From positions 1-16,456 of the forward strand of contig CAMLEX010000016.1 in the NCBI GenBank assembly GCA_946479055.1: DNA of 16,456 bases, read 5' to 3'. Positions 8,630 through 15,717 of this stretch are shown here, piece by piece. The translations under genes and the position numbers were made by a program. Origin of the DNA: an uncultured Bacteroidota bacterium. GTDB taxonomy: Bacteria > Bacteroidota > Bacteroidia > Chitinophagales > Chitinophagaceae. The notes beneath the pieces are model-generated. The model was not told the DNA's origin. It did no database searches and saw only the letters and a list, made by a program, of their open reading frames with translations. Within the stretch, counting starts at the first letter, position 1. Each line of letters opens with the position of its first letter.

Positions 8630-9199
8630 TCATTTCCTGATGACAACTTTAGTTCCTATAGGTGTAAAGCCATAAATTTCCAGTACATGATCTTTTTTCA
8701 TGGAAATACAGCCCATAGTCCAGTTCTTATATTTATCTATTATAAAATCCTCATGCGGCCAGGTACCATGAATGCCAATAGCTCCGCCAATGCTGGCAGA
8801 AGCAGGGATCTCCCCTCTTTTTTTCCGGGCATTGAATTTTTCCCAGCTTTCTTTTGTCGGGTAATCTAAGGCCAGGAAACGGTACCATTTTTCATGGACT
8901 CTCTTACTAATTATTTTGAAGCTTCCTTCAGGAGTTTTGTTATCGCCCTCCATTTTTTTATCATCCAGGCCATTGTTGCCAAATACAACAGGATAGGTAG
9001 CATACCATCCTTTTTCATCATATACGCTCAATTCATAATCCGACTTGTCGATAATAATAGAAATGGTGCCTATTGGCGCATCCCCTGATCCTGTTCGTTT
9101 AAAATTTTTTTTTGAAGAAACGGGTGTTTTATCAGGCGTACTGAGTAGCAGCAAACCACTTCCTAATAATAATGAGGTGAGTACGATTATGTTTTTCAT
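8630..9199 (-). CDS. L,D-transpeptidase (YkuD fold, YafK/ErfK type)
   Basis: This exported enzyme of 189 residues probably forms or cleaves L,D cross-links, or anchors proteins, in peptidoglycan. An N-terminal hydrophobic segment (about residues 4-20) is a signal peptide or anchor. The YkuD domain covers about 43-188. It starts with IIIDKSDYELSVY and continues through EGDNKTPEGSFKI (84-96), a typical YafK-group motif. It ends with the catalytic signature: His144 in IHGTW and Cys164 in TMGCISM, 20 residues apart with the intervening Ser/Thr-Gly pattern of the family. Length fits a single-domain enzyme without peptidoglycan-binding repeats. AAAGGA (9206-9211, minus strand) is 6 nt before the ATG, one of the few clear Shine-Dalgarno sites here, and supports the start. 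The gene appears to stand alone: the upstream barrel gene ends in its own terminator. Which L,D-transpeptidase reaction it performs cannot be decided from sequence. Confidence 0.92.
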   Translation of the reverse strand: MKNIIVLTSLLLGSGLLLLSTPDKTPVSSKKNFKRTGSGDAPIGTISIIIDKSDYELSVYDEKGWYATYPVVFGNNGLDDKKMEGDNKTPEGSFKIISKRVHEKWYRFLALDYPTKESWEKFNARKKRGEIPASASIGGAIGIHGTWPHEDFIIDKYKNWTMGCISMKKDHVLEIYGFTPIGTKVVIRK

Positions 9200-9316
9200 G
9201 AACTATCCTTTACCGTCAGTATTGTAACGGGGGTACTGATTATTTATTTTTAATGCGAACTTCTTTAACGATTAATTTACAAGGATACGCATTCAGCAAA
9301 AATGATGCAAAGAAAA

Positions 9317-9342
9317 ATCCCGCTGGAAATTTTCAGCGGGAT
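9317..9342 (-). terminator. Rho-independent terminator of the barrel gene
   Basis: On the minus strand, ATCCCGCTG pairs with CAGCGGGAT (9 bp, extended by A-T pairs inside), followed by TTTTTCTTT. It sits about 140 nt beyond the barrel stop, leaving a long 3' UTR. That UTR includes a second small stem, TGGTTCA/TGAACCA (9439-9445 with 9459-9465). Confidence 0.88.
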
Positions 9343-9483
9343 GTGAACAATAAATGAATATGTATAATTAAATATTTATTTGAAAGCCATTGTGTGTAGA
9401 TTATTCTTGCTGGTAACAGTAGATTTACAAAAAACAGGTGGTTCATACTGGATGGGTCTGAACCAACTTACTTCGTGTTTTTT

Positions 9484-10305
9484 CTACCAGTTGCTAAAAC
9501 GTAAGCCAACATTGTAAGGTGTCAGATCCAGGCCTTCTTCAAACATGCTTTTAAAGGCATATGAACCATAGATCTTAACAGGTCCCAGCGCAATTTCTCC
9601 AATATAAGAAAGCTTCCATTTGCGCAGATCAAAGTCACTTTTTGTTTTATCTACCTTGCCATCTTTTTTTATTTTTTGACGGGCACTGTACAACCATCCT
9701 GCGCTCACACCTGCACTTACACCAAAATTCTGGCGCTTGTTCGGAGTAAAATTGAAGTTCAACATTACTGGTACAGTAAGATAGTCCGCTGCGAGTTTAT
9801 TCTTACTGAGTCCTGTATAATCCTTATCTATCATTGTTGGGCTTTTATTGAAACGTATATTCTTGTTATCAAAATGATAGTTGTTTAATTCCATGCCCAA
9901 GCCATACTTCAGGTTCACTATATGTTTTATCATATTCAGGCGTTGCATAAAGATCCAGATGCCTATGTTTCTTGATTTGCCTGCTCTTGCTTTCATATCT
10001 TCTTCGCCGATTCCGGGGGCTATTGCTACAGGATAACTAGTATTGTCAACATAATTCGAAAAGCCGATATCAAATATCCACCAGTTAGTGCTGAGGTTGG
10101 CAGGTTTATCACTGCTGCGACGATTACTGATGCGGAATATTTTGTCACGTTTTTTTGTTGAGTCATAATTGCCACCAGGTTCGCGGATGATTACCATACC
10201 ACCTATTTTGATGGTATCCGTTGTTTGTTTGGGTAGGGTATCTGTTTGCGCAAAGCCGGTCATAATGGTACACAAAACGATGCCAAGGATAAAAAACCTT
10301 TTCAT
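9484..10305 (-). CDS. Outer-membrane beta-barrel protein
   Basis: This 273-residue protein begins with a Sec signal peptide (MKRFFILGIVLCTIMTGFAQ, cleavage after residue 20). A polar segment of about 65 residues follows, then alternating beta strands typical of small Bacteroidota barrels of the OMP_b-brl group. Examples are YLTVPVMLNFNF, FGVSAGVSAGWLYSA and LGPVKIYGSYAFKS. It ends in NVGLRFSNW, an aromatic-terminated strand that fits a BAM recognition signal. It lies 120 nt downstream of the anti-sigma-like gene and in the same direction. It is the third member of the sigma / anti-sigma / barrel set and the likely last gene, given the terminator at 9317-9342. It may be a sensor or target of the sigma system; that role is inference. 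Family membership is recognised from strand pattern, not from a diagnostic motif. Confidence 0.8.
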   Translation of the reverse strand: MKRFFILGIVLCTIMTGFAQTDTLPKQTTDTIKIGGMVIIREPGGNYDSTKKRDKIFRISNRRSSDKPANLSTNWWIFDIGFSNYVDNTSYPVAIAPGIGEEDMKARAGKSRNIGIWIFMQRLNMIKHIVNLKYGLGMELNNYHFDNKNIRFNKSPTMIDKDYTGLSKNKLAADYLTVPVMLNFNFTPNKRQNFGVSAGVSAGWLYSARQKIKKDGKVDKTKSDFDLRKWKLSYIGEIALGPVKIYGSYAFKSMFEEGLDLTPYNVGLRFSNW

Positions 10306-10342
10306 GTGTTAATTTTTATTGTTTTAAGTCACATGTAATTCA

Positions 10343-10393
10343 CCATAAAAATTTTCATCGCGGTTGGTATAAATTGCTCGAAAATTTTTATGG
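10343..10393. repeat. 14-bp perfect inverted repeat between anti-sigma and barrel genes
   Basis: CCATAAAAATTTTC at 10343-10356 is the exact reverse complement of 10380-10393, with a 23-nt loop. It lies 38 nt upstream of the barrel ATG and 33 nt past the anti-sigma stop. The stem could attenuate read-through, protect an mRNA end, or bind a regulator. No T-run follows on the minus strand, so it is not a typical terminator. Confidence 0.7.
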
Positions 10394-10425
10394 CTCATTT
10401 CATATTTACTTTTTTAAAATGAGTT

Positions 10426-11565
10426 TTATAATTTGATTGCCAGCCCACCCAGCAGCAAACGATCTTCATCATCGGTTGCTTTTATATTGGTGTTTTTTTC
10501 AAACGTCCGGGTGACTTTCCGGAAAAATCCACGGAGTTTGTTTTTTCTGCCTGGCTGCTCTTCATCAACAGGATCTATAGGTTCTATTGATGCAGCTGTT
10601 ACTACAAGGTCTAACGGTTGAGAGCTATTGGGAGTTACAGATGAAGTGCTATTAGTTTCTTTATTATTTGTTAATGATCTGCTGTTTTCCAGGGGATCAA
10701 TCATTGCTATGGGATTATCTTGTCCGACAGCTTTATTTACATAAGGATTATTAGTGGGCTGAGGAAGATCATTCGTTTTCTTCTTTTCTCTATTATCTGT
10801 AACAACCGACTCATCCTTTTTCATTTCCACTGGTATATAAGGAGTATGTTTTTCTTTTTGTTCAACACGGTTCTCCTTATTAGCAATTGGATTATTAATT
10901 TCAATTGTTTCCTTCTTTATTTTATCGTTGGTATTATCTGCAACCTGCGGATTGATTAATTCCGTTTCATTATTGCGTTGTTCAATCACAGCTTTTTTCT
11001 GAATAGTTTTTTCCTCTTTACCAGAAGCGATTTTTTCCTGGTTATCTTTTTTATTATTCAATATAACCAAAGCGGTACTACTTACAGCCAGCAATAAAGC
11101 AGCAGCTGCTGCTATCCTTCTCCAGCGAATGCCAACAACTCTTACTTTTTCTTCTTTGCGATATAATATTTCTTTATTGTCAAAAACGATTGCTGAGTCA
11201 GGCTGCAATTTTGTTTTTTGCAAAATCTCCAACTCAGCTTTTGCCGCAGGGTGGTTAGCTATAAATTTTTCTACGGTAAGTTTTTGTTCAGCAGATAATT
11301 CATTGTCTGCGTAAGACAATAACCATTCTTCGTAATTAGTTGTATCGATAGCAATAGCACCGGGAGTTTTAAGTAATTGTTCTTTATCGGCAAATACAAA
11401 TGCGCTGTCGGGAACCAACTGCGTTTGCTTCAACAAATTCAGTTCTTCCTGTAGATCGGGGTTTTCCTTTACAAAAAGTTCTACCTGGCGGCGATCTTCA
11501 CTGCTCAGTTCATTATCCATGTAAAGGATGAAATATTCTTCGTAATTATTGCGTATTATATTCAT
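10426..11565 (-). CDS. Membrane anti-sigma factor-like protein with duplicated N-terminal domain
   Basis: This 379-residue single-pass protein probably binds the ECF sigma factor encoded 57 nt upstream. The cytoplasmic part holds two copies of one 60-residue unit at residues 7-66 and 77-136, an exact 70-residue offset. Both share NYEE, the aligned DNELS (17-21 and 87-91), and QPDSA or VPDSA near the end of the unit. The unit resembles the anti-sigma zinc-finger fold, with DNELS corresponding to the DGELS-type turn, but the His/Cys zinc ligands are absent. One membrane segment follows at about 151-169. The long periplasmic region (about 170-340) is rich in Asn, Lys, Glu and Pro and looks disordered. 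The last 38 or so residues (RGFFRKVTRTFEK, then DDEDRLLLGGLAIKL) look ordered and may be a contact site. Sigma binding is inferred from context and domain resemblance. Confidence 0.8.
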   Translation of the reverse strand: MNIIRNNYEEYFILYMDNELSSEDRRQVELFVKENPDLQEELNLLKQTQLVPDSAFVFADKEQLLKTPGAIAIDTTNYEEWLLSYADNELSAEQKLTVEKFIANHPAAKAELEILQKTKLQPDSAIVFDNKEILYRKEEKVRVVGIRWRRIAAAAALLLAVSSTALVILNNKKDNQEKIASGKEEKTIQKKAVIEQRNNETELINPQVADNTNDKIKKETIEINNPIANKENRVEQKEKHTPYIPVEMKKDESVVTDNREKKKTNDLPQPTNNPYVNKAVGQDNPIAMIDPLENSRSLTNNKETNSTSSVTPNSSQPLDLVVTAASIEPIDPVDEEQPGRKNKLRGFFRKVTRTFEKNTNIKATDDEDRLLLGGLAIKL

Positions 11566-11622
11566 TTCGTTGTTGGTTGTTTGTTGTCAGCTGGCCGTCA
11601 TCGGTCATCTAACAACTGTCAA

Positions 11623-12108
11623 CTAAATGACATTTTCAATTTTTACCAAATACTCTTTCAATTGAACCCTTGCCCGGTGAAGGTATACTTTTACCTGGCT
11701 TTCGCTTAGTCCTGTTATTCGTCCAATTTCTTCATAGCTATAACCTTCATAGTCCTTTAATAATACCAATGAACGTTGTGTTTCACCCAAGCGGGCCAAA
11801 GCTTCTTCCAAAACCTTCTTCAGGTTATTGGCAGGCCTGTCTTGTATTTTCGATCCTTCGCTGAACTCTTCTTTCAATTGTATCCGTTTTACTTTCCGGA
11901 TATGATCGATCATCTGGTGATAAGCCACCGTAAAAAGATACGATTTTGACCTTTGTGCATCTACTTCTTCACGGTTGCGCCACATTTTTTCAAAAGCGGT
12001 TTGAACTACATCCCTGGCATCTTCTTCATGGCGCAGGTTTTTGACAATGAAGCGATACACATTGTCTGCGTATGTATTAACACATTCGTTATATTCCCTT
12101 TCAGTCAT
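11623..12108 (-). CDS. ECF-family RNA polymerase sigma factor
   Basis: This sigma-70-type transcription factor of 161 residues directs RNA polymerase to envelope or stress promoters. Region 2 spans about residues 10-70 and contains DVVQTAFEKMWRNR and the promoter-melting segment FTVAYHQMIDHIRKVKR. Region 4 spans about 100-155, with LKDYEGYSYEEIGRITGLSE and the recognition helix ending QVKVYLHRARVQLKEYL. Region 3 is absent, as in all ECF factors. I chose the ATG at 12108. The frame extends to a GTG at 12132, but a perfect -7 element (TAAATTTG, 12134-12141, minus strand) abuts that GTG, so the transcript would probably begin after it. The next gene downstream on the same strand is the anti-sigma-like protein, which is the usual ECF arrangement. 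Autoregulation is possible but not shown. Confidence 0.93.
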   Translation of the reverse strand: MTEREYNECVNTYADNVYRFIVKNLRHEEDARDVVQTAFEKMWRNREEVDAQRSKSYLFTVAYHQMIDHIRKVKRIQLKEEFSEGSKIQDRPANNLKKVLEEALARLGETQRSLVLLKDYEGYSYEEIGRITGLSESQVKVYLHRARVQLKEYLVKIENVI

Positions 12109-12133
12109 AAACAGCCGAAATCCGTTCAGCACC

Positions 12134-12141
12134 CAAATTTA
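12134..12141 (-). promoter_or_regulatory. Bacteroidota -7 promoter element of the ECF sigma gene
   Basis: TAAATTTG matches the TAnnTTTG consensus of the Bacteroidota primary sigma factor at every fixed base and lies 25 nt upstream of the ATG at 12108. No good TTTG is seen at the -33 position, so the match rests on the -7 box alone. Confidence 0.5.
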
Positions 12142-12221
12142 CCTGAAGTGCCCGGAATTTTAAGTTATACGATTAAAGATTAAGAAATGTTACAGTTGGA
12201 TAGAAACTCCGCCCAATCACC

Positions 12222-12419
12222 CTAAAATGAAGAGAAAAACTGCTGAGACAGCTTTTCCCAGATCATTTTGTCAGCACCTTCCTTTTTGCTACAGGAAGCA
12301 TCCATGGATTCTTTGCAAGGGACATTTTTAGAAGCCGTAGTGGAAGATTGTAATACCAGGAAAGTGGCTACAATAGCCGCAACAGTAAAAAATAATTGTA
12401 TGGTATGTTTCAATCTCAT
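12222..12419 (-). CDS. Small membrane-anchored or secreted protein
   Basis: This is a predicted 65-residue protein that I cannot assign to a named family. A hydrophobic segment (about residues 8-25) is a signal anchor or signal peptide. A short polar stretch with two Cys eight residues apart follows (PCKESMDASCSKK, about 34-46). The hydrophobic/aromatic end is DKMIWEKLSQQFFSSF. The signal-plus-Cys-pair layout with an IWE-LS-QFF ending looks like a genuine small protein of this phylum, by impression only. The frame can be extended to a GTG at 12437, but the ATG at 12419 places the basic residues directly before the hydrophobic core and is preferred. It lies 113 nt upstream of the ECF sigma gene on the same strand. 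That gene has its own -7 box, so co-transcription is uncertain. Confidence 0.55.
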   Translation of the reverse strand: MRLKHTIQLFFTVAAIVATFLVLQSSTTASKNVPCKESMDASCSKKEGADKMIWEKLSQQFFSSF

Positions 12420-12734
12420 GTTTAGCTGGTTTCTCACATTTGACGATGTAAACCGCTTTAATGTTACAGTAAAGGTAAAAAGTTAGTGGAGGCGGAAAAG
12501 AGAATATTGACAGAAAGCGGTATTTATCCAATGAAATGCGGAAAACCAGGGGTGAAATACGTAGGACTGGTTCGTAAAACTGGAGAATAAATCATTGAAA
12601 ATTGAAGATTAAACATTTTTCAGGTTTGTTAATGCTCTCCCGATAGCCCGTGATCATTGTTCAGCACAAGGAGTGTTTCCCGACATGGATGTTTTTATTC
12701 AAACGGTTGTTCATATTTGGCTGAAAACTTTGCG
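12420..12734. other. Divergent intergenic region between the small-protein gene and kbl
   Basis: These 315 bases contain no convincing gene. The A/T-rich run near 12590-12615 (ATTGAAAATTGAAGATTAAA) resembles low-complexity intergenic DNA. The promoter of the minus-strand small protein must lie at the left end; TACCTTTA on the minus strand (12471-12478) is one base from a -7 box. I see no RNA gene or strong hairpin. Confidence 0.4.
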
Positions 12735-12742
12735 TAGGTTTG
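12735..12742 (+). promoter_or_regulatory. Bacteroidota -7 promoter element of kbl
   Basis: TAGGTTTG fits TAnnTTTG perfectly, and TTTG at 12716-12719 lies 15 nt upstream as a somewhat close -33 box. Transcription would start near 12749, about 10 nt before the ATG at 12760. This excludes the upstream ATG at 12673. Confidence 0.6.
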
Positions 12743-12759
12743 CGGCTCAAATCAAAAAT

Positions 12760-13947
12760 ATGAATCCCAAATTCACTCAAAGAATAGCCAAAGAAGTGGA
12801 AGAAGTAAAGGCTGCAGGTCTTTATAAAAAGGAAAGAATAATAGTTAGCCCGCAGGGAGCTGAAATAGAAGTAGGTGGCAAAACTGTTTTGAATTTTTGT
12901 GCCAATAATTACCTGGGTCTTTCATCCCATCCAAAAGTGATAGAGGCGGCGCATAAAGCTATTGATACGCATGGCTATGGTATGAGCAGTGTTCGGTTCA
13001 TCTGCGGTACGCAGGATATACACAAAGAACTGGAAGAAAAGATCTCAAAATTCCTGGGAACGGAAGACACTATTTTATATGCCGCTGCTTTTGATGCCAA
13101 TGGCGGTGTATTTGAGCCTTTGTTCAACGAAGAAGATGCGATCATTTCCGATTCACTGAATCATGCGTCTATAATCGATGGTGTCCGTTTGTGCAAGGCG
13201 CAACGTTTCCGTTATGAACATAACAATATGAATGATCTGGAACTGAAGTTGAAAGAAGCCGAAAGTTGCCGCAGCCGGATCGTTGTCACGGACGGTTCAT
13301 TCAGTATGGATGGAACCATTGCCCAATTAGATAAAATAGTAGAGTTGGCAGAAAAATATGATGCAGTTGTTATGATCGATGAATGTCATTCTTCCGGCTT
13401 TTTGGGAAAAACAGGGCGGGGTACGCATGAGTATCGGGGCGTAATGGGAAAGATAGATGTCATTACCGGCACATTGGGCAAAGCATTAGGTGGCGCATCC
13501 GGTGGTTTTACATCGGGCAAAAAAGAAGTGATAGAAATGCTTCGTCAAAAATCAAGGCCTTATCTGTTTAGCAATACAGTAGCGCCATCTATTGTTGGTG
13601 CTTCCATCGCTGTGCTGGAAATGTTGACCGAAACAACTGAGTTAAGAGATAAGCTGGAATTCAATACAAAATATTTCCGCAGTAAAATGACAGAAGCAGG
13701 TTTTGATATAAAACCTGGTGATCATCCCATCGTACCGATCATGCTATATGATGCGGTGCTTGCCCAGAACTTCGCAGCTAAATTATTAGAAGAAGGTATT
13801 TATGTGATTGGTTTCTTTTTCCCTGTTGTAGCCAAAGGCCAGGCGAGGATCAGGGTACAATTAAGTGCGGCGCATGAACAAAAACATTTGGATAAAGCGA
13901 TTGCAGCGTTTACAAAAGTGGGGAGAGAGTTGGGGGTGTTGAAGTAA
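12760..13947 (+). CDS. kbl: Glycine C-acetyltransferase (2-amino-3-ketobutyrate CoA ligase)
   Basis: This cytoplasmic PLP enzyme of the alpha-oxoamine synthase family converts 2-amino-3-oxobutanoate and CoA to glycine and acetyl-CoA, the second step of threonine breakdown through threonine dehydrogenase. With the start at 12760 it has 395 residues, close to the E. coli enzyme (398). The characteristic substrate region [16 protein letters not shown] is present. PLP-ring Asp207 lies in [10 protein letters not shown], and the Schiff-base Lys241 lies in [14 protein letters not shown]. These align with E. coli positions at a constant offset of three. The frame runs back to an ATG at 12673, but those 29 codons are not family-like and overlap the predicted promoter, so I reject them. 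No threonine dehydrogenase gene lies in the window. Related 8-amino-7-oxononanoate synthase is the main alternative, and the length and N-terminus favour Kbl. A 63-nt gap separates it from the next gene. Confidence 0.95.
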   Translation: MNPKFTQRIAKEVEEVKAAGLYKKERIIVSPQGAEIEVGGKTVLNFCANNYLGLSSHPKVIEAAHKAIDTHGYGMSSVRFICGTQDIHKELEEKISKFLGTEDTILYAAAFDANGGVFEPLFNEEDAIISDSLNHASIIDGVRLCKAQRFRYEHNNMNDLELKLKEAESCRSRIVVTDGSFSMDGTIAQLDKIVELAEKYDAVVMIDECHSSGFLGKTGRGTHEYRGVMGKIDVITGTLGKALGGASGGFTSGKKEVIEMLRQKSRPYLFSNTVAPSIVGASIAVLEMLTETTELRDKLEFNTKYFRSKMTEAGFDIKPGDHPIVPIMLYDAVLAQNFAAKLLEEGIYVIGFFFPVVAKGQARIRVQLSAAHEQKHLDKAIAAFTKVGRELGVLK

Positions 13948-14010
13948 TAATTAAAGTTAAAAACTTTGGATTCTACGATGATCTGATTATTTTGGATCAA
14001 ATTAGAATGA

Positions 14011-15054
14011 ATGGACAATGAATCGCCGCATCCTCAAGAGTCGTCTTTAGAATCAAAAGTATGTGCAAGTTGTAGTCATCCCGTTATTGAGCCTGGTTAT
14101 GCTACATCATTATGCAAAGATTGCCGTACTCAGTTTATAAACTTTCCTATACCTCCCGGTATTAAAATTTTCGGTGCTGTCCTTGGAGTGGTCTTACTAT
14201 TCGCCATGTTCAGCTTGCCAAAAAATCTTACAACGGGAATTCATTATCAGCGTGGCAAAGATGCAATAAAAGAGGATAATTATTTTACAGCCCAACGGGA
14301 ATTGAATGCAGTAATCAAAAAAGTTCCTGCTTTTTTAGAGGCAAAAGAATACCTGGCCATTGCTTCTTTTTATAATTACGATCTTGAGACGTTTGCAAAA
14401 CTCATTCAGGAATTACAGGGGAAGAAAATAGAAGACGCGGATATTTACGAGAAGTTAAATCAATTGACAGAGAAGGCTTCAAATTATTTTCCTTCAGATT
14501 CATTTATGACGGTTTTCAGTAATTATCATTCATGGGAGAGCATTCCTGAAACTGCTTACGAGAAATACGTCTCTGAATATCCTGATGAACTGTTTCCAGC
14601 CATGAGTTACGCCAATTTGTTATTTGACAAAGAAAAGTATACAATTTGTGATAGTCTTTTAAATAATATATTGGAAAAAGATCCAACCCATGGAGGTGCT
14701 CTTACTGTAAAGACAAGCGTAAAAAGAGAGCTTAAACAATTTGATTCCGCGCAACTCTATTGCGACAAAATTCTTTTATTAAATCACGAGTCAACCTATG
14801 GTATGTCTTCCAAAGCGAGAACTTTTTTAAGGCAAAAGAATAACGGGGAAGGTTTGAGGTGGGCATTGAAAAGCATAGATAAAGACCCTAACGATCCTTA
14901 TTCACTGGCTACGTTAGCCTTAGCTTATCACTTTAATAATAAGCAAAAAGAAAGAGATGAATTACTGAGGACATCAAAGAATGATTCACTGGGGGCAGCT
15001 TACATGCAGTATACTATTGATGTAATGGATGGAAATAAAAAATTCAGAGATTAA
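14011..15054 (+). CDS. Zinc-ribbon and TPR-containing membrane protein
   Basis: This is a 347-residue protein of unknown function. The N-terminus is a compact zinc-ribbon-like module with Cys18-x2-Cys21 and Cys35-x2-Cys38. One membrane segment follows (about residues 51-68), so the zinc module is probably cytoplasmic and the rest exported, although the orientation could be reversed. Residues about 78-340 are helical repeats of the tetratricopeptide type. Clear examples are YFTAQRELNAVIKKVPAFLE, the unit around LLNNILEKDPTHGGAL, and ALKSIDKDPNDPYSLATLAL. Such repeats normally bind other proteins. The ATG at 14011 was chosen; the ATG 4 nt upstream is in another frame and soon stops. The next gene, a HELAH membrane protein, begins 13 nt after the stop. 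The two are almost certainly co-transcribed and may work together, for example as adaptor and protease. Confidence 0.8.
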   Translation: MDNESPHPQESSLESKVCASCSHPVIEPGYATSLCKDCRTQFINFPIPPGIKIFGAVLGVVLLFAMFSLPKNLTTGIHYQRGKDAIKEDNYFTAQRELNAVIKKVPAFLEAKEYLAIASFYNYDLETFAKLIQELQGKKIEDADIYEKLNQLTEKASNYFPSDSFMTVFSNYHSWESIPETAYEKYVSEYPDELFPAMSYANLLFDKEKYTICDSLLNNILEKDPTHGGALTVKTSVKRELKQFDSAQLYCDKILLLNHESTYGMSSKARTFLRQKNNGEGLRWALKSIDKDPNDPYSLATLALAYHFNNKQKERDELLRTSKNDSLGAAYMQYTIDVMDGNKKFRD

Positions 15055-15067
15055 AAAAGATACAACT

Positions 15068-15598
15068 ATGTTTATTCCAGGCATACTAATAAGCTTAATA
15101 ACGTTTCCAGGGGTTATCGTCCATGAATTAGCCCACCAACTGTTTTGTCGTTGGTGTAAAGTACCAGTTTTTAAAGTTGTTTATTTCCAATTTGAAAATC
15201 CGGTAGGTTATGTATTGCATGAAATTCCTTCTAATAAATGGCATAGTATTATTATAAGTATAGGCCCTTTTATAATTAATACTATTCTTGGCGCTTTGAT
15301 TGCTTTTCCAGCCGCTTTACCTGTTTTTAAATTTGACAACGCTGGCCCGATTGATTATTTATTGATTTATCTGGGCGTTTCTATAGCGATGCATGCTTTT
15401 CCAAGCACTGGGGATGCGAATGCCATATGGGAGCATGTTAAGGATAAGGATACATCTATTTGGGTTAAGCTATTGGGATACCCAATTGTAGGACTTATAT
15501 ATCTTGGATCTTTAGGAAGTTTTTTTTGGTTGGATCTATTGTACGGAATCGGTATTGCCATAGTGTTACCTAACCTCATTATTTCAATACTTGCATAA
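15068..15598 (+). CDS. Polytopic membrane protein with HELAH zinc-protease motif (M50-like)
   Basis: This is a 176-residue integral membrane protein, probably a small intramembrane or membrane-embedded metalloprotease. His19-Glu20-x-x-His23 (HELAH) follows a first hydrophobic segment, MFIPGILISLITFPGVIVHE, as in site-2-protease-like families where the HExxH lies within a membrane helix. About four further hydrophobic segments follow. Between them is a conserved-looking HAFPSTGDANAIWEH segment whose Asp116 could supply the third zinc ligand, as the LDG Asp does in M50 enzymes. Two Cys (27, 30) follow the HELAH helix. The frame also opens at an ATG at 15029, overlapping the upstream gene by 26 nt and adding 13 polar residues. 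I prefer 15068, which puts the hydrophobic segment at the start. It follows the TPR gene by 13 nt. Proteolytic activity is inferred from the motif. Confidence 0.78.
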   Translation: MFIPGILISLITFPGVIVHELAHQLFCRWCKVPVFKVVYFQFENPVGYVLHEIPSNKWHSIIISIGPFIINTILGALIAFPAALPVFKFDNAGPIDYLLIYLGVSIAMHAFPSTGDANAIWEHVKDKDTSIWVKLLGYPIVGLIYLGSLGSFFWLDLLYGIGIAIVLPNLIISILA

Positions 15599-15662
15599 AT
15601 AGGTTAGCCCAACAATGAGTTTAAAAATAGAAGGATCATTTTGGCGCAACTGAATAAAAAAT

Positions 15663-15696
15663 GGGGCTGTCTCAAGAATAATTTTGAGACACCCCC
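15663..15696. terminator. Terminator between convergent genes
   Basis: TGTCTCAA (15668-15675) pairs with TTGAGACA (15684-15691), and a GGGG/CCCC foot closes the stem around one bulged C (15667). On the minus strand the hairpin is followed by ATTTTTTATT, a good T-run, so it chiefly ends the oxidoreductase transcript. It can also end the plus-strand protease-like gene. Confidence 0.85.
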
Positions 15697-15717
15697 GTTT
15701 AAATATGTTTTTTGAAA

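Noticed and set aside
11566..11622. Possible regulatory repeat between sigma and anti-sigma genes (GTCATC and TTGTTG-like direct repeats)
   Set aside because: The units are short and imperfect, and form no stable stem. They look like low-complexity intergenic DNA.
12673..12759. N-terminal extension of kbl
   Set aside because: The residues are not family-like and the segment contains the predicted promoter.
15663..15696. Insertion-sequence end suggested by the inverted repeat with a GAGACA core
   Set aside because: There is no transposase or target duplication nearby. The T-run and position between convergent genes fit a terminator.
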